A DNA stretch of 36,197 nt, from contig FLMG01000464.1 of NCBI GenBank assembly GCA_900088475.1, positions 1 through 36,197 of the forward strand. Reading direction: 5' to 3'. Positions 21,891 to 32,500 of this stretch are shown here, one piece after another; within the stretch, counting starts at the first letter, position 1, and each line of letters begins with the position of its first letter. The DNA comes from Hyphochytrium catenoides. Taxonomy: Eukaryota > Sar > Hyphochytriomycetes > Hyphochytriales > Hyphochytriaceae. The translations under genes were made by a program, and so were the position numbers. The notes below the pieces were generated by a model, which was given only the letters and a program-made list of their open reading frames with translations, was not told the origin of the DNA and did not search any database.

Positions 21891-24800
21891 ATGGAGTCGC
21901 CCGACAGTGTCGCGCAGGCGGAGAGAGAGACGGAGAAGGACGATGAAGCTCCGGGCCCTTTGCCAGGCCCCGGTATCTATCGGAAAGAAATTATGCGAGC
22001 CAAGACGTGCGGCCCAGGCCGATTGCACTGTAACAGAGGATTCACCGGAGGCTTAACTCACGCCTACTCTGTCTTCGGTGATTCTTTGACCCGCTTGACT
22101 GGTGAGGAAGACGGCATAGTCCACAGTTCCTCATTGATCTTTCATCTTTACGCAGTCGTTCGTCATGTGCACTATCTCCCTTCCATCTCGTACATGCCTA
22201 CCTTCTCTAGCGAAAAAGTGTGCTATCTTCTAATGCTCTTCTGCTGTTTTAAGGTCCCGAAGCAAACTTCGTGGGCTGGGTTATGTCGGCGGATGGAGTT
22301 CTCAGCCCGCAAGATGATGGAGAAGGAGAAAGCAGCCTCGCAAGCCCTACCAGTACTGCCAGAGAGGTAGAGTCTGATGAAGATTTGGGCCTAGAACCGA
22401 GCGACATGTCCAGAAGGGGTAGCTATGGATCGCGGCTCCTGATCAGGTTGGTGGGAATAATGAGAGAGCAACGTAGCACCTCATCGAACTCACAAGGATA
22501 GCTCTTATCGCTCTTACCAGCGGTGAGGATTCCGAGAGGGATGTAAGGCCTGTGGAGCAGCCCGCAGAACGAAAGAGTGAGGAGCCATTCTATGCTTTCC
22601 GGGTGAACAGGGCTAGCCTCGAAAGCGCCCTATCTTCTCTCTCTTCGCTGTCTGCGCCTCCTTCCGACGATGAAGAGGTGTGGGTCGTTCATAGCCCCAA
22701 AGGAGATCTGCTCGTTCGGTCAAACGAAGAGTTCCATCGGAGCTATGAAGCGAGAGATGGGTCTCAGGGCCACGAGTTTATGGAGAAGATAGCAAGCCGT
22801 CCACAATCGCCAGGTACGATCTACTTATTTCGCTAGACACATCCTGTTATAGCTGCGGTATACCCTTAAGCAGTTCCTCCTCTGCCAAAAGTGAGCTGCT
22901 TTCGTTGAGATCTAGTAAGTGTATTGCTCGACCTGGTGACACTCATATCTTTTTTCATTTAGACGCATCTGCGTCCCATGTGGGCATTATTACAAGCACC
23001 GAAATCCTGAAGCTGAACGGGGTGGTAGGTAATGCGTACGCCTCTGCACCTTTTCACAAGCATAATATCAGCCTGAGAGAGGCTGGCTTCAGAGAGATTC
23101 TGCAGCACTCGGAGGCCCTCGAAAAGCTAATACTTTACGACTTTAGCAAGATGATAGACGACTGGAACATAGATATGTTTGAGGTATGACGTCGGGGCGA
23201 TAGTGCTCATCTTATGACTGTGCTGGTTGCTTCTTGGCCCATCTAGCATGTATTTCCATTGTAACCTTAACGGATTTTGTTATTGGTTGAATTCCGAGAC
23301 TGTTGGGCACTCTGTAGCAACAGAGACCTTCATACTTGATCTTCCTGAACGATATAAACCTTGCTGCCTCCCTTTTTTCTATCTTAGGTGGCATCAATTA
23401 CTGGTGACTGCCCGATTGTCGCTCTCTCCTCGCAAGTATTCACTAAGCTGGATCTGTACTCGAAGCTGAACCTTAATGAAATCGTCTGCACAAACTTCTT
23501 CCGGGAGGTCGAGCGTGCTTACTTCCAGAACCCCTACCACAACTCTTTGCACGGAGCTGATGTGATGGTCTCCGTATACAATCTGATAACCAAGACTACT
23601 CTAGCCACTAAACTTACGGATGTCGAGATGTTTGCTCTAATCGTGGCGGGTGCTTCGCATGGTAAGGGTATCGCAATACTTCCATTATGAGGCGAAGCAA
23701 GGAGACAAGAGAATTGGAGAACTGCAATCCTTTTCCTTCGGGTCTTCCTTACTGTGCTTCTGCTGGCACCATTGCTGTCATCATTGATGTCATGCAGGGA
23801 TATATGAGTTATATGTCTTTCTTCTTGTCACTATTTATTGACATCGTAATGCTCTGACTTGCATTCTCTCATACTCCTTCCTCTGTACCTTGACAGATGT
23901 CGCCCATCCAGGCACAAACAATATCTTTCAAATCAAAAGCGGTGCTGCAGTAGCTCTTGAGTACAACGATGTATCTGTCCTAGAGAACTTTCATTGTTCT
24001 ATGACCTTCAAGCTGATGAGTCGGCCTGACCTGAATATTTTGAAAAGATTGAGGTCCGACAAGCGGTCGACGGCCAGGAAGATCATGATATCCGCCATTC
24101 TAGCGACTGACATGGCCAATCACGCATTCCACTTGGGGCAGTTCAAGTCGACGATAGGAAGAGGTAAGAATAACATTGTAGAAGGTATAGCGAGCTAGAA
24201 AGTTATGGCACGATGGAAAGGTGGCTTCAATAGAGGGCGTAAGAGCTAGGCAGGAACGCTGAGGGGTTTGAAGACTTGTCTATTTCTCTTCCAGGGGCTC
24301 AGCGTCCCGCCCAAAGTCCGGCTTTCACTAGGGATGCTATTCGGCTTAGGGGACTAGGGGCATAACATCCTCTTGGAGAATTGTTGGGCTTCTCTGATAG
24401 CGGTCTCCCTCTCAGATGTCTCTCCGTTCACGTTTGAAGAGAGGCTGATGGTCTTCAACGCAATCATGAAGTGTGCAGACCTCGCTCATGCGTCCAAGGT
24501 CCGGCGGCTGCACGTGAAATGGACCAAATTGTGTATGCAAGAGTTTATGGATCAGGTTTGGCCTCCTTCCCGTGCGACCTCATTAATGTTATGATTGTTA
24601 GTACGAGTCTCTGCTTTATTGAGGTGATGTCTCCTCTCGTCGTCCATAATCTAAGCCTTTGTTTGCAGGCTGAGAAGGAGAAGGCGTATGGTATTCCTGT
24701 CTCGATTAAGGTGGACTCTTCTCTGGAAGGCTATGCAAAGTCCCAAATTGGGTTTGTGCAGGTCTGCGTACTGGTAGGGCGATTGGTGGACCAATCCTTG

Positions 24801-25169
24801 CACAATATCTGACCCAAAGCATACTGCTCTTCACCTCTAGCCCCTGTTCTCGGCCTTCTCGGCGTTTACTGAGGACTCTGTTTGGGAATCACGAGTCGCT
24901 GAGAATCTGCATTTCTGGCAAAACTGGTACGAGAGTCTGTGAAGTGGATGACCGTATGCCACAACTCTATCGTTACTAATGTCACGTTATCTAGCAGTTC
25001 CAAAACTGGGAGGAGCGACATTCCGTTAACAGTGAAACGTAATTCCTTCAAGCTCGTGGCGCCGCCTGATTTCGAGTACATTCAAAGTGGACCAGGAAGA
25101 CGGCGCGTGAGGAGACAGCCCTCTGCACCAGCTGTTAGGCGGCAACCATCCATCCGCTCTGCCCAATAG
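21891..25169 (+). CDS. Class I 3',5'-cyclic nucleotide phosphodiesterase
   Basis: Hydrolyses cAMP and/or cGMP to the 5' nucleotide. Ten exons: 21891-22101, 22254-22446, 22521-22813, 22963-23183, 23388-23661, 23897-24163, 24416-24555, 24669-24761, 24841-24938, 24998-25169; 1962 nt, 653 aa, in frame. The catalytic domain spans about residues 325-600. Metal ligands and signature are intact: NPYHNSLHGADV (His357, His361), ASHDVAHPGTNN (His397, Asp398), KCADLAH (Asp508) and the invariant purine-binding Gln in SQIGF (Gln559). HDVAHPGTNNIF fits the PDEase_I signature. Residues 1-300 show no GAF, PAS or transmembrane segment; they are acidic and Ser-rich, with a PKA-type site RRGS at 124-127. The C-tail is Arg/Pro/Gln/Ser-rich (RRVRRQPSAPAVRRQPS). 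Specificity for cAMP or cGMP cannot be read from sequence. Exon 7's start and the TAGCAG acceptor of exon 10 are the least certain junctions. Confidence 0.94.
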
Positions 25170-25860
25170 AGAACAACACAGAAGACGTGACAGCCAGCAA
25201 ATATTTAGTATACAATTAACTTTGCCTCACCTCACCTGGCTTGTCCTGCTTGGCAGCAGACGGTGAAGCTAGGAGAAGTAGAGTACTAGTACTTCCCCAC
25301 TGTACGATATATATAATAAAAGCACCTCAGCCTTTAACCTCTAACATCTAGATGTTCTCATGGCCCTGGACGTTGCCATGTGGACACGGTGATACTAGAG
25401 CTTCTCACTCTTCCGTCGTCGCCCCTAATTCACCGGCCCCTCGAAGGGAAGTCGTTACGCCTTGCCGTAAGAGGTACCAAACCATCGGTCAATGTGTGAA
25501 ATGTCGACCTCTAGAACTAGACTCCGAACGACGAAGACGTGGCTTCTGCTCTTCACATTTTCTGCCTCTCGCTTTAGTGCCGCTAACTCTACTTTCACGC
25601 GACATTTGCCCATATCCTCCAGCTCACCTAAACAAGTGGAAGACCAAACACGTGAGAGAGAGAATTCAAGTGATTAACAGTACAATGATCAGAGAGCTAG
25701 AGAGGTACTGATTATTGAAGTCCAACTAGAGGATGCGAAAAAGGATTATAAGAAAAGGCCGCGGGCGCAACAAGAACATTCTCAAAATGCTTGGAAGACC
25801 AACAGGCGCAACACTGGGAGAATAAGAGTTGCATGGTGAACTTGAGATTGGAAGCAGGAG
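25170..25860. other. Convergent intergenic spacer (PDE / FBXO15-like)
   Basis: 691 bases separate two facing stop codons. Apart from the candidate poly(A) signal at 25315-25320 I see nothing distinctive. Reading frames of 60-120 codons here match no family and run across both 3' UTRs. Confidence 0.6.
25315..25320 (+). promoter_or_regulatory. Candidate polyadenylation signal of the PDE gene
   Basis: AATAAA within an AT-rich stretch (ATATATAATAAAAG), 146 bases after the PDE stop codon. It is the only canonical hexamer I noticed in a suitable position among the six genes, so it may be fortuitous. Confidence 0.4.
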
Positions 25861-27631
25861 TCAAGATGGGGCACCTTGAAGGACATTGTCTTCAACTCCG
25901 GCCGCCTCAAAGTCGAAGGAGGAGTCTCTCGTTCCAAGTTCAGTTTCTCTGTTGTCTCTCATCACAAGCAGACGGGAGAAGCTCCAAAAAATCTCTAAGT
26001 GTTCATCCCAGACAGTGACGTCCAGGACTAAGGTCTGAGGGACACTGATGGTGACGGAGTCTGTTCGCAAAGAAACAAAGGGCGAGCCATGAAGAGACCG
26101 AGTGATGTCGCGCACATAACCCTGGGTGATAGTGGACGTTAAAGTCGTGTCAATAGTATAGAGGAGTTGGGAATAATAGCACGTCCAGACGAAGAGGGTA
26201 AGGGCCAGCCCAGGGAAGGTTGCGGCGAAAGAAGACGGTTGAAAGAGGCTGGACAGGCGTTGGAAGTGAGAGAAGAACCAAATGTTGAGACTGGTTTGCC
26301 CTGACTTACCGAGGGAGAGAGAAGAGAGAAAACACAAGTCTTGGCACCCTTTGTTATTTCCTCCACCTGTCCCTTCACTTCTCTGAACTCCCTCTCCCAA
26401 GCGTTTTGTCCCAGTGATCTGATGCCAACCACGATGTGGAAACGATGCAAGCCATACAGAGGGTCAACGTCGTCAAGAATAGGAGTATGAGGTACGGGAG
26501 TAGGAGAACTAAGCAGATGTATGATGTCTGCGAAGTGGACCAAAAGGAAAAGAGACAGAACTTCGTGATCTTCTCCCCATTCAGCAAGGATGATGGAAGA
26601 CGAGGTAGGAGGAGAAGGAGACGAGGAAGCCGTGCTGTCTTCCGTAAGGAGGAACTGATAGATATTGACCATCGTGCTGTCATTGCTCTTGACAAGCACT
26701 TTCCACTTGTTCTTCTCCTTTCCTCCAAATATCTCTCCTTTTCTGCTTTGCCTTCTAACGGTCTCTGCGCTTAATGGTTCTCCTCTCCTTCCCTGCCAGT
26801 TCTCTATAGCTACAAGTCTCCTTGTTCTCTTGACTAGCGAGGAAGAGACGTCAACGCTTATCTGGTTGCAGTCGTACGCAGAAAGTTTAGGAGGAACCTG
26901 GCACTTGAGGATGAGAGAGGAAGTAAAAAGCCGAAGCTCCCTCTTTTCTAGCACTTTGATCAGTTCTGTGGGGTTGTTTGACCAGGATGCATCTTTGTCT
27001 CCTCTGTCCCGTCCGATCTGAGCTAACTGGCATGGCTGTTGATTGATGGAAATGTCAAAAGTAGGGTCCAGCAGTTCAACTATCCTTTGTTGACTTTGGG
27101 CTAAGCCTTTGCCTTTGATGGACCTGACTCTTGACTCAAAAGATGGCAACGTTTTCTTGGTTGCTCGCTGCTTTTTCTCTTCCGATGGCGCCCTACTCAT
27201 TTTTGCTGAATGTTTCTCCCTGTTCATTGAATCCGAGTGATTACTAGTGCTGGAGGAGATCGACCCAAACGAGCATGTGGAAGAAGGGCGTGACGAGATG
27301 TCCTCTTTCTTTCCCACTAGCGCTTCCTCGTACTTGTCGACATTCCATTCTGGTCTGTCCTCTTGTTCACTAATGTAGGTATACGAAGTCAGGGTCTGGT
27401 ACCATGGCCCTTAATGGACTGCCTTTACCTCGTGAGGGTACTCTTTCGCTGAACTTGAAGTTTGGAGCTTCTCGCCGCAGCCACCTCCTCCCTTAACCGT
27501 GTGACACTTGGCCTTTGCTTCCTATTCATGGCACTTTGCTGACGTCTCGCCGCCCTTGGCTCTGAAGCTCTAATGGACGGGTATTGGAGACGATGGCACT
27601 GCAGTTGAGGAGACCTTGGAGAGAATAGCAT
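25861..27631 (-). CDS. FBXO15-like protein (C-terminal region only; no F-box seen)
   Basis: Three exons in transcription order: 27631-27429, 27369-26310, 26121-25861; 1524 nt, 507 aa, in frame. Residues 1-~130 are Arg/Lys/Ser-rich and look disordered. The middle contains KWKVLVKSNDSTMV and then LDDVDPLYGLHRFHIVVGIR (about residues 350-385), which resembles the conserved DDxxxxYGLHxYxxxxxI segment I associate with F-box only protein 15. The last exon holds a beta-rich segment (SVTISVPQTLVLDVTVWDEH) and an acidic tail. FBXO15 is an SCF ubiquitin-ligase substrate receptor, but I find no N-terminal F-box, so a role in ubiquitination should not be assumed. The gene model is solid; the family name is tentative. 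Exon 2 is unusually long (1060 nt) for this window. Confidence 0.7.
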
Positions 27632-28253
27632 CTGGTTAGAGGAGAAGCACTAGTCCAGAGAGAGAGAGCGTCCCAAAGCGCAGAGGGCAGCGCAAGGGCA
27701 GCGCCAGGGATGGCAATAGAGGGATCGAGGTGAAGCTGCTCAGGAGCTGAAGCTGCTCAGGAGCTGCTGGGAAGTGTGTTTCTCCTTTCATTCCTCTTAC
27801 ACCCCTTCATCTTCAATATGATAACTGCATGGCGGTTATCACATTGATGTCGTCACTCGCAAGCTGTCAAGGATCCTGAATAGTGAAGCCAATCGGAGGC
27901 TTTCTTCAAGATAACCACAGGAGGGTTTAGAAATAAAGAGCTTTAATGCTTTCTTAATGCAGATTTTACAAGAGATCTTTCTTTCAGTCTTTGAGAGCTT
28001 CTTTGCTGTAGATTTCTACATTTATTGAGAACCAAACGGCAATAAATCTGCAGATCGTCTGTCCAACCTGGGGACCGTCATTCCCAGCGGCTCTTCTTCT
28101 ACTTGTGCCCGCGCATACTGCACGATCCTTGAAGCTGAGTGCCAGAGCGCGTCCCTTTTTCTACTGTGCAGTTGGCATCTGTGATCAAAGAAGCGGAGCG
28201 CCTTCAATAAGATAAACTCCACCAGCGCTGCTTCCAACCTCCTCCTGGATAGT
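27632..28253. promoter_or_regulatory. Divergent intergenic region (FBXO15-like / V-ATPase F)
   Basis: 622 bases between two start codons on opposite strands, so promoters of both genes must lie within. It contains a perfect 17-base tandem repeat at 27731-27764 and short AT-rich blocks near 27830 and 27945-27970. No clear TATA box or known operator is visible. Confidence 0.5.
27731..27764 (+). repeat. Perfect 17-bp tandem repeat
   Basis: TGAAGCTGCTCAGGAGC is repeated twice without spacer or mismatch, about 100 bases upstream of the FBXO15-like start codon. It could be a regulatory duplication or simple slippage. Confidence 0.85.
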
Positions 28254-29303
28254 ATGGCTGACATCTTAGATTCCACCAAGCTGGTGGCAGTGATTGGTGA
28301 TGAGGTAAGAGCTTTCTGCTTCAATGAAGGCGTCATCACCGCTGACTGTGCGAACAATTGCAGGACACAGTCACAGGGTTCATTCTAGCTGGCATTGGAC
28401 AGAGAACTGCCGAGTCATGCAACTACATGGTCGTCAAGTCAGGTATCCGGGGACATCTCATCTCTAACCTTATATAGTATCAGATTTGGCTATTAGGCTC
28501 TACTTTGTCTACCTCGTTCACGCATGGACTCATCTTTCTGTCTAATGCGGACGCCATGTAACAGAGACGCCTTTGTCAGCGGTGGAGAGTTTCTTCAAGA
28601 ATCTAATTGAACGACAAGACGTCGCCATCATCCTAATCAACCAGCATGTAAGATGTCATTGCATGAGGGCTTTGCCCATGTCTCCCATTAGATGAGCGCC
28701 GCGCTCTTCCTCTTTCAGTTTGCTACCTTTCCTGCCTCTATCTCGCACCAATCTCTTCCTCTTCTGATGTCTCCTTAATCTGCCTCTCACTCCTTCTGTC
28801 TATACCTCCTTAGGTAGCAGATGATATCCGGCATTTGCTGAACGACTATAACAAAACCATACCTACTATCCTTGAGATCCCAAGTAAAGACCAACCGTAA
28901 GTGGGATGCAAAAGTCCTTAACGGAATCTCTGCTATTCTCCTTCTGCCCACTTCATTCCCTGACTCGAGTATCTACTTTCACTTGCTAAATGCTCTTTGC
29001 TCCCTCTCCTGTTGATGTCTATACTTATCGCCTTGATTGCCTATGTCTCAGGGTTAGCGTCTTATCACTTCTCTCTGCATCTCTCTTTCTCTATCAAACG
29101 ATTATCTTGCTTTCGCGGGCTGTTCTGTTCGCTGCACAATGTAACAACCGATGTCTTCCTCTCGTTTGGATCGCTCTTCTGCTTATTTTATCATTGCACT
29201 TTCCTCTCTCGCTCTCATTCTCGGCTGACGGTCCACATCCAGGTATGACCCATCCAAGGACTACATTATGAAGCGAGTGAGCTTAATGTTAGGCGAGTCC
29301 TAA
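28254..29303 (+). CDS. VMA7: V-type H+-ATPase subunit F
   Basis: Subunit F sits on the central stalk of the V1 sector and couples ATP hydrolysis to proton pumping into vacuoles and other endomembrane compartments. Five exons: 28254-28304, 28364-28442, 28565-28647, 28814-28896, 29243-29303; 357 nt, 118 aa, the usual length for the family. Family segments are clear: KLVAVIGDEDTVTGFILAGIG at the N-terminus, then FFKNLIERQDVAIILINQH, then IPTILEIPSKDQPYDPSKD, ending in MKRVSLMLGES. No transmembrane segment, as expected. The first intron is only 59 nt and the fourth is 346 nt. The symbol is the yeast name for the orthologous subunit. Confidence 0.97.
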
Positions 29304-29573
29304 CTGTGTACATTCTTCAGTAAATACGTCTGTAACTACAAGAGCAGCATCCCTGTCCGTGGATCTCCTTATTGTCCAAGAGACCCCTATCTCTACGTCC
29401 AAAACCCTGGGTGGAAGTTATCCACACTTCTTCGGTGCGGCCATCCACTCTGGGAAGTTCCATGATAGGCGCTGCCGGGAACAAAAGGGCTTGACCATGT
29501 GTGTAGGGAATGGAAGGGGAGGTGAATGGTCTCGCATTCGGCACGTGAAATGAAGGCTGCTTGAGCGTAGGAA
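29304..29573. other. Convergent intergenic spacer (V-ATPase F / PPR gene)
   Basis: 270 bases hold the 3' ends of both facing genes. No AATAAA, repeat or additional gene is seen. It is the shortest gap in the window, so the two transcripts may overlap. Confidence 0.6.
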
Positions 29574-32500
29574 TCATTCTTTCTCGGCGAATGCTAGCTT
29601 CCGCTCCATCTTCTCTATCTTGCTTTCAACAGCGTCTCCGTAGGCAAAGACAGCCGTGGATATAATTTTCTTGACTTTGGCCACTAGCTCTTCATCCCTT
29701 CCATTATGCGTCAAAAAGTCCTTATAGATTTTGGGCACCAAAGTCTCAGCAAGACGCTGAGATTCCAGTGCGTGCGTTAGCAGCGTCTCATAGGTCCGGT
29801 ACGAAGGCTCGAGACCCTGAAGACCCATATAGAAGGCTTTCAGTTGTCGAGTAAACTGAGCACATCTTAAAGCACGATAAAAGAGGACCGGCCCAAGAGA
29901 GAAATGAGGGGAAACTGGTGTTGGGAAAACTGCGGGACCTTCGCAACAAGAGACTCAAGCTAACAATGCCATCGATTCCCAACATCATGCATCTACTTGG
30001 CTCTTACCTCCTGTCGCATGTCTGAGAGCTTCTCAGCAGCTTCGCCGACGAGCCCACACCGTCCCAAGGCGTCTAAGTATTCGTTCCAATCCCTGACAGA
30101 TAAGGGGAGGAAGTCTTGTCGAACCTTCATCTCCTCCCAGGTCGCCTGTAGTTTACTCCTAAGTTTCGTCCTGCCGTACAACTTCAAGAGTATCGAGAAG
30201 GTCTTCTTATTGGTTCCTTTGGCCCTAACTGCGCTGCCTGAGTGCCCTTCATCTCTCTTCCCATCCCTTTCTGCCTCTTCTTGCTCCAAGGTCTGCATAG
30301 TTCCCTCCTTCATCAGCTGGACCACCTTCTCCGCCATAGTGAGGTTGGAGAGCTGAATCGCATACCGCCAAAGAAGGTCATTGCAGACGTTGAGAGGAGG
30401 AAGATGAGGCAAGTGCTGAAGGCTCTGAAAGAAATTGTCTAGTTTTTCTCTATAGTCCTTGTCTGCAACTTTTAAACTCCTGAAGTAGGATACAAAGGAT
30501 TCGTTTAGGGGTAACCTCATCTGTTGGAGAATGTCTCTAGCATAGTTCAGGAACATCCGTAGCTGACATAGCGCCACCTCGGCAAAATGTTGGAGAAAAA
30601 GAGACCCGAGGAGGCGATGACAGGGAGGATGGAAGAAGGAGAACTGAACGGTCACAAATGCGTGGCTTTGCTTACCTGAGGTAGGTCTGATAGGCTCGGG
30701 CGGTGTATCTGTCAGAATTATCTCCCTCAGTCTCACGCTCTTCCTCTCCGCTTTCTCTTTCTTTTGCCAGAAGCTGACCTAAAGAAGTAACTAGGTCCTT
30801 CCGTCTGATCGTAGCTGCCGAAATTGTGAAGAGCTTAAGTGCAGATAGGGATAGACTACTCCAGTCGCTGAAGGAAGAGGAAATGAGTGCCTTAAGCACG
30901 CGACATACTCCAGGAGACGAGCCAGGATTATCCAGATGGCGATAAGGCTAAAGATGCACGGCGTTAGTAGATGAACTCTTCCAATGTCCCTCCCAGAATA
31001 GCCGATCATGCCACGCCCACGGGCAACTATCGCCTTGCCTGCGGTGAGCCGCACCACTTAATAGACACGCCTTTTCTCTCTCTCCACCGCCCTTTCTCTC
31101 TCTCCACCGGTGGCTGTTGTTTGCCTCTTTTACCTTCAATAGTGAGTCAATCACTGCTGGATCAGTTATTATGTTCTTTTGACTAAGTATCTCTAACAGC
31201 TTTTCCATGAGACGTGCGGCCTCCGACTTTTCCATTTGTCCTATTGCTTCAGCTAGATCCACCAGGAGATCCTAGACCAGCGAGGTCGTCAACATTAGTA
31301 CAGGTAGCCAGAATAAAGGAGCTTTGCCAGTAAGACACAAGAACGGGGCAATTGCGCTTTCTGTGACGCATGAGCAGGAAGCAACGGAGCCTCAATAGCA
31401 GACGTGGGCCCGAATATCAAATGAGCAGCATAATCACGGAGCTCTGTAAGGTCACCAATCGAAGAAACAACTCCATTGTTGGAAGATCCATCACCGTTCA
31501 ACCAATGGCCATGTCTCTCCTCCCTCTCTAGAGCAGCCGCGAAGGAATGTATGCACTTTACCTGGTCGACGTCCGCCCAGTCAACCTCTAACCTCATTCT
31601 TCGAAGCATCTCAACCGCTACTCCCACTCTTCCTGCCTGGAGGTTGATCCTCATGAGGGCTTGGAAGGTTCTTCGATTCTTTTTGAGACCTCTCTTTGCT
31701 CGCCCCTCAGCTTTCCGCTCTACAGCTTTGTGGAGCGCCAAAATCTCATTGGCCGTCTCTACATCCCCCGTTGGGACACAGGCCTCAAGCCCGAGATTGA
31801 AAGGCTGGACCACGTCCAAATGAGGGACAAATCAGTTAAAACTGGGCCCAGGTGAGAGTCCGGGATGGAAAAGACAGTCTCACTCGTGAGGGCCAGCGAA
31901 TATTCAGATAATAATAACAAGCAAGCCATTAGGTACTCCACGGGAAGGCAGAAACAACACATTCATCCATGTAAACGAAGTCCCAGCTCCTGAAGAGAGA
32001 CAATGAGACTAAGAGAGAGTGAGAGACAGAGCTGCGTAATAAAAGTCGGACATTGCCGCGCAGATAAACGCGAAGAACTATGTAGTCTCTCTTACCCCTG
32101 CCATCAAGCGCAAGTTTAGGTCCACCATCGTCTGTAAGACCCTTAAAACATCTTTGGGCCGTCCCAGTCGACTGTTAGCCTTGACCAGAGTCATAAGTGG
32201 GGCAAGGTCTATCGGGATCGATCGTGCGCCCATCTCCTCGATCAGATCGTAACCCTCTGCCACGGAGAGATGAGAGAAAGAGAGGGAAGATGGACCATGT
32301 CATTGACAATATAGGAGCCTATACTCAAGTAGAACCCTCAATCTGTGAGGGAAGAATATAAAGGTATAGGGAGGATACCTTGTAGTCGTCCTGCAGAGGC
32401 ATACGCCTCTAAAGCTGCTGAGTACGAGAACTTGTCTGCGCCTATGTCGTCTCCTGGAAGTTCTCTTTCCCACAATTTATCTAGGATCTCTCTAACCTGC

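Noticed and set aside
21891-22101. A class III nucleotide cyclase domain in PDE exon 1, from AYSVFGDS
   Set aside because: Only one short motif resembles it; the metal-binding and transition-state residues of cyclases are absent and the segment is too short.
26436-27021. Two + strand frames of about 115 residues
   Set aside because: They are antisense shadows of the long second exon of the FBXO15-like gene.
29997-30356. + strand frame of 119 residues
   Set aside because: Antisense shadow of PPR exon 13, which carries clear repeat motifs on the other strand.
31295-31561. Extension of PPR exon 10 towards 31295
   Set aside because: The frame stays open, but there is no in-phase donor at its end; the GTAAAG donor at 31561/31560 restores repeat spacing and phase with the next exon.
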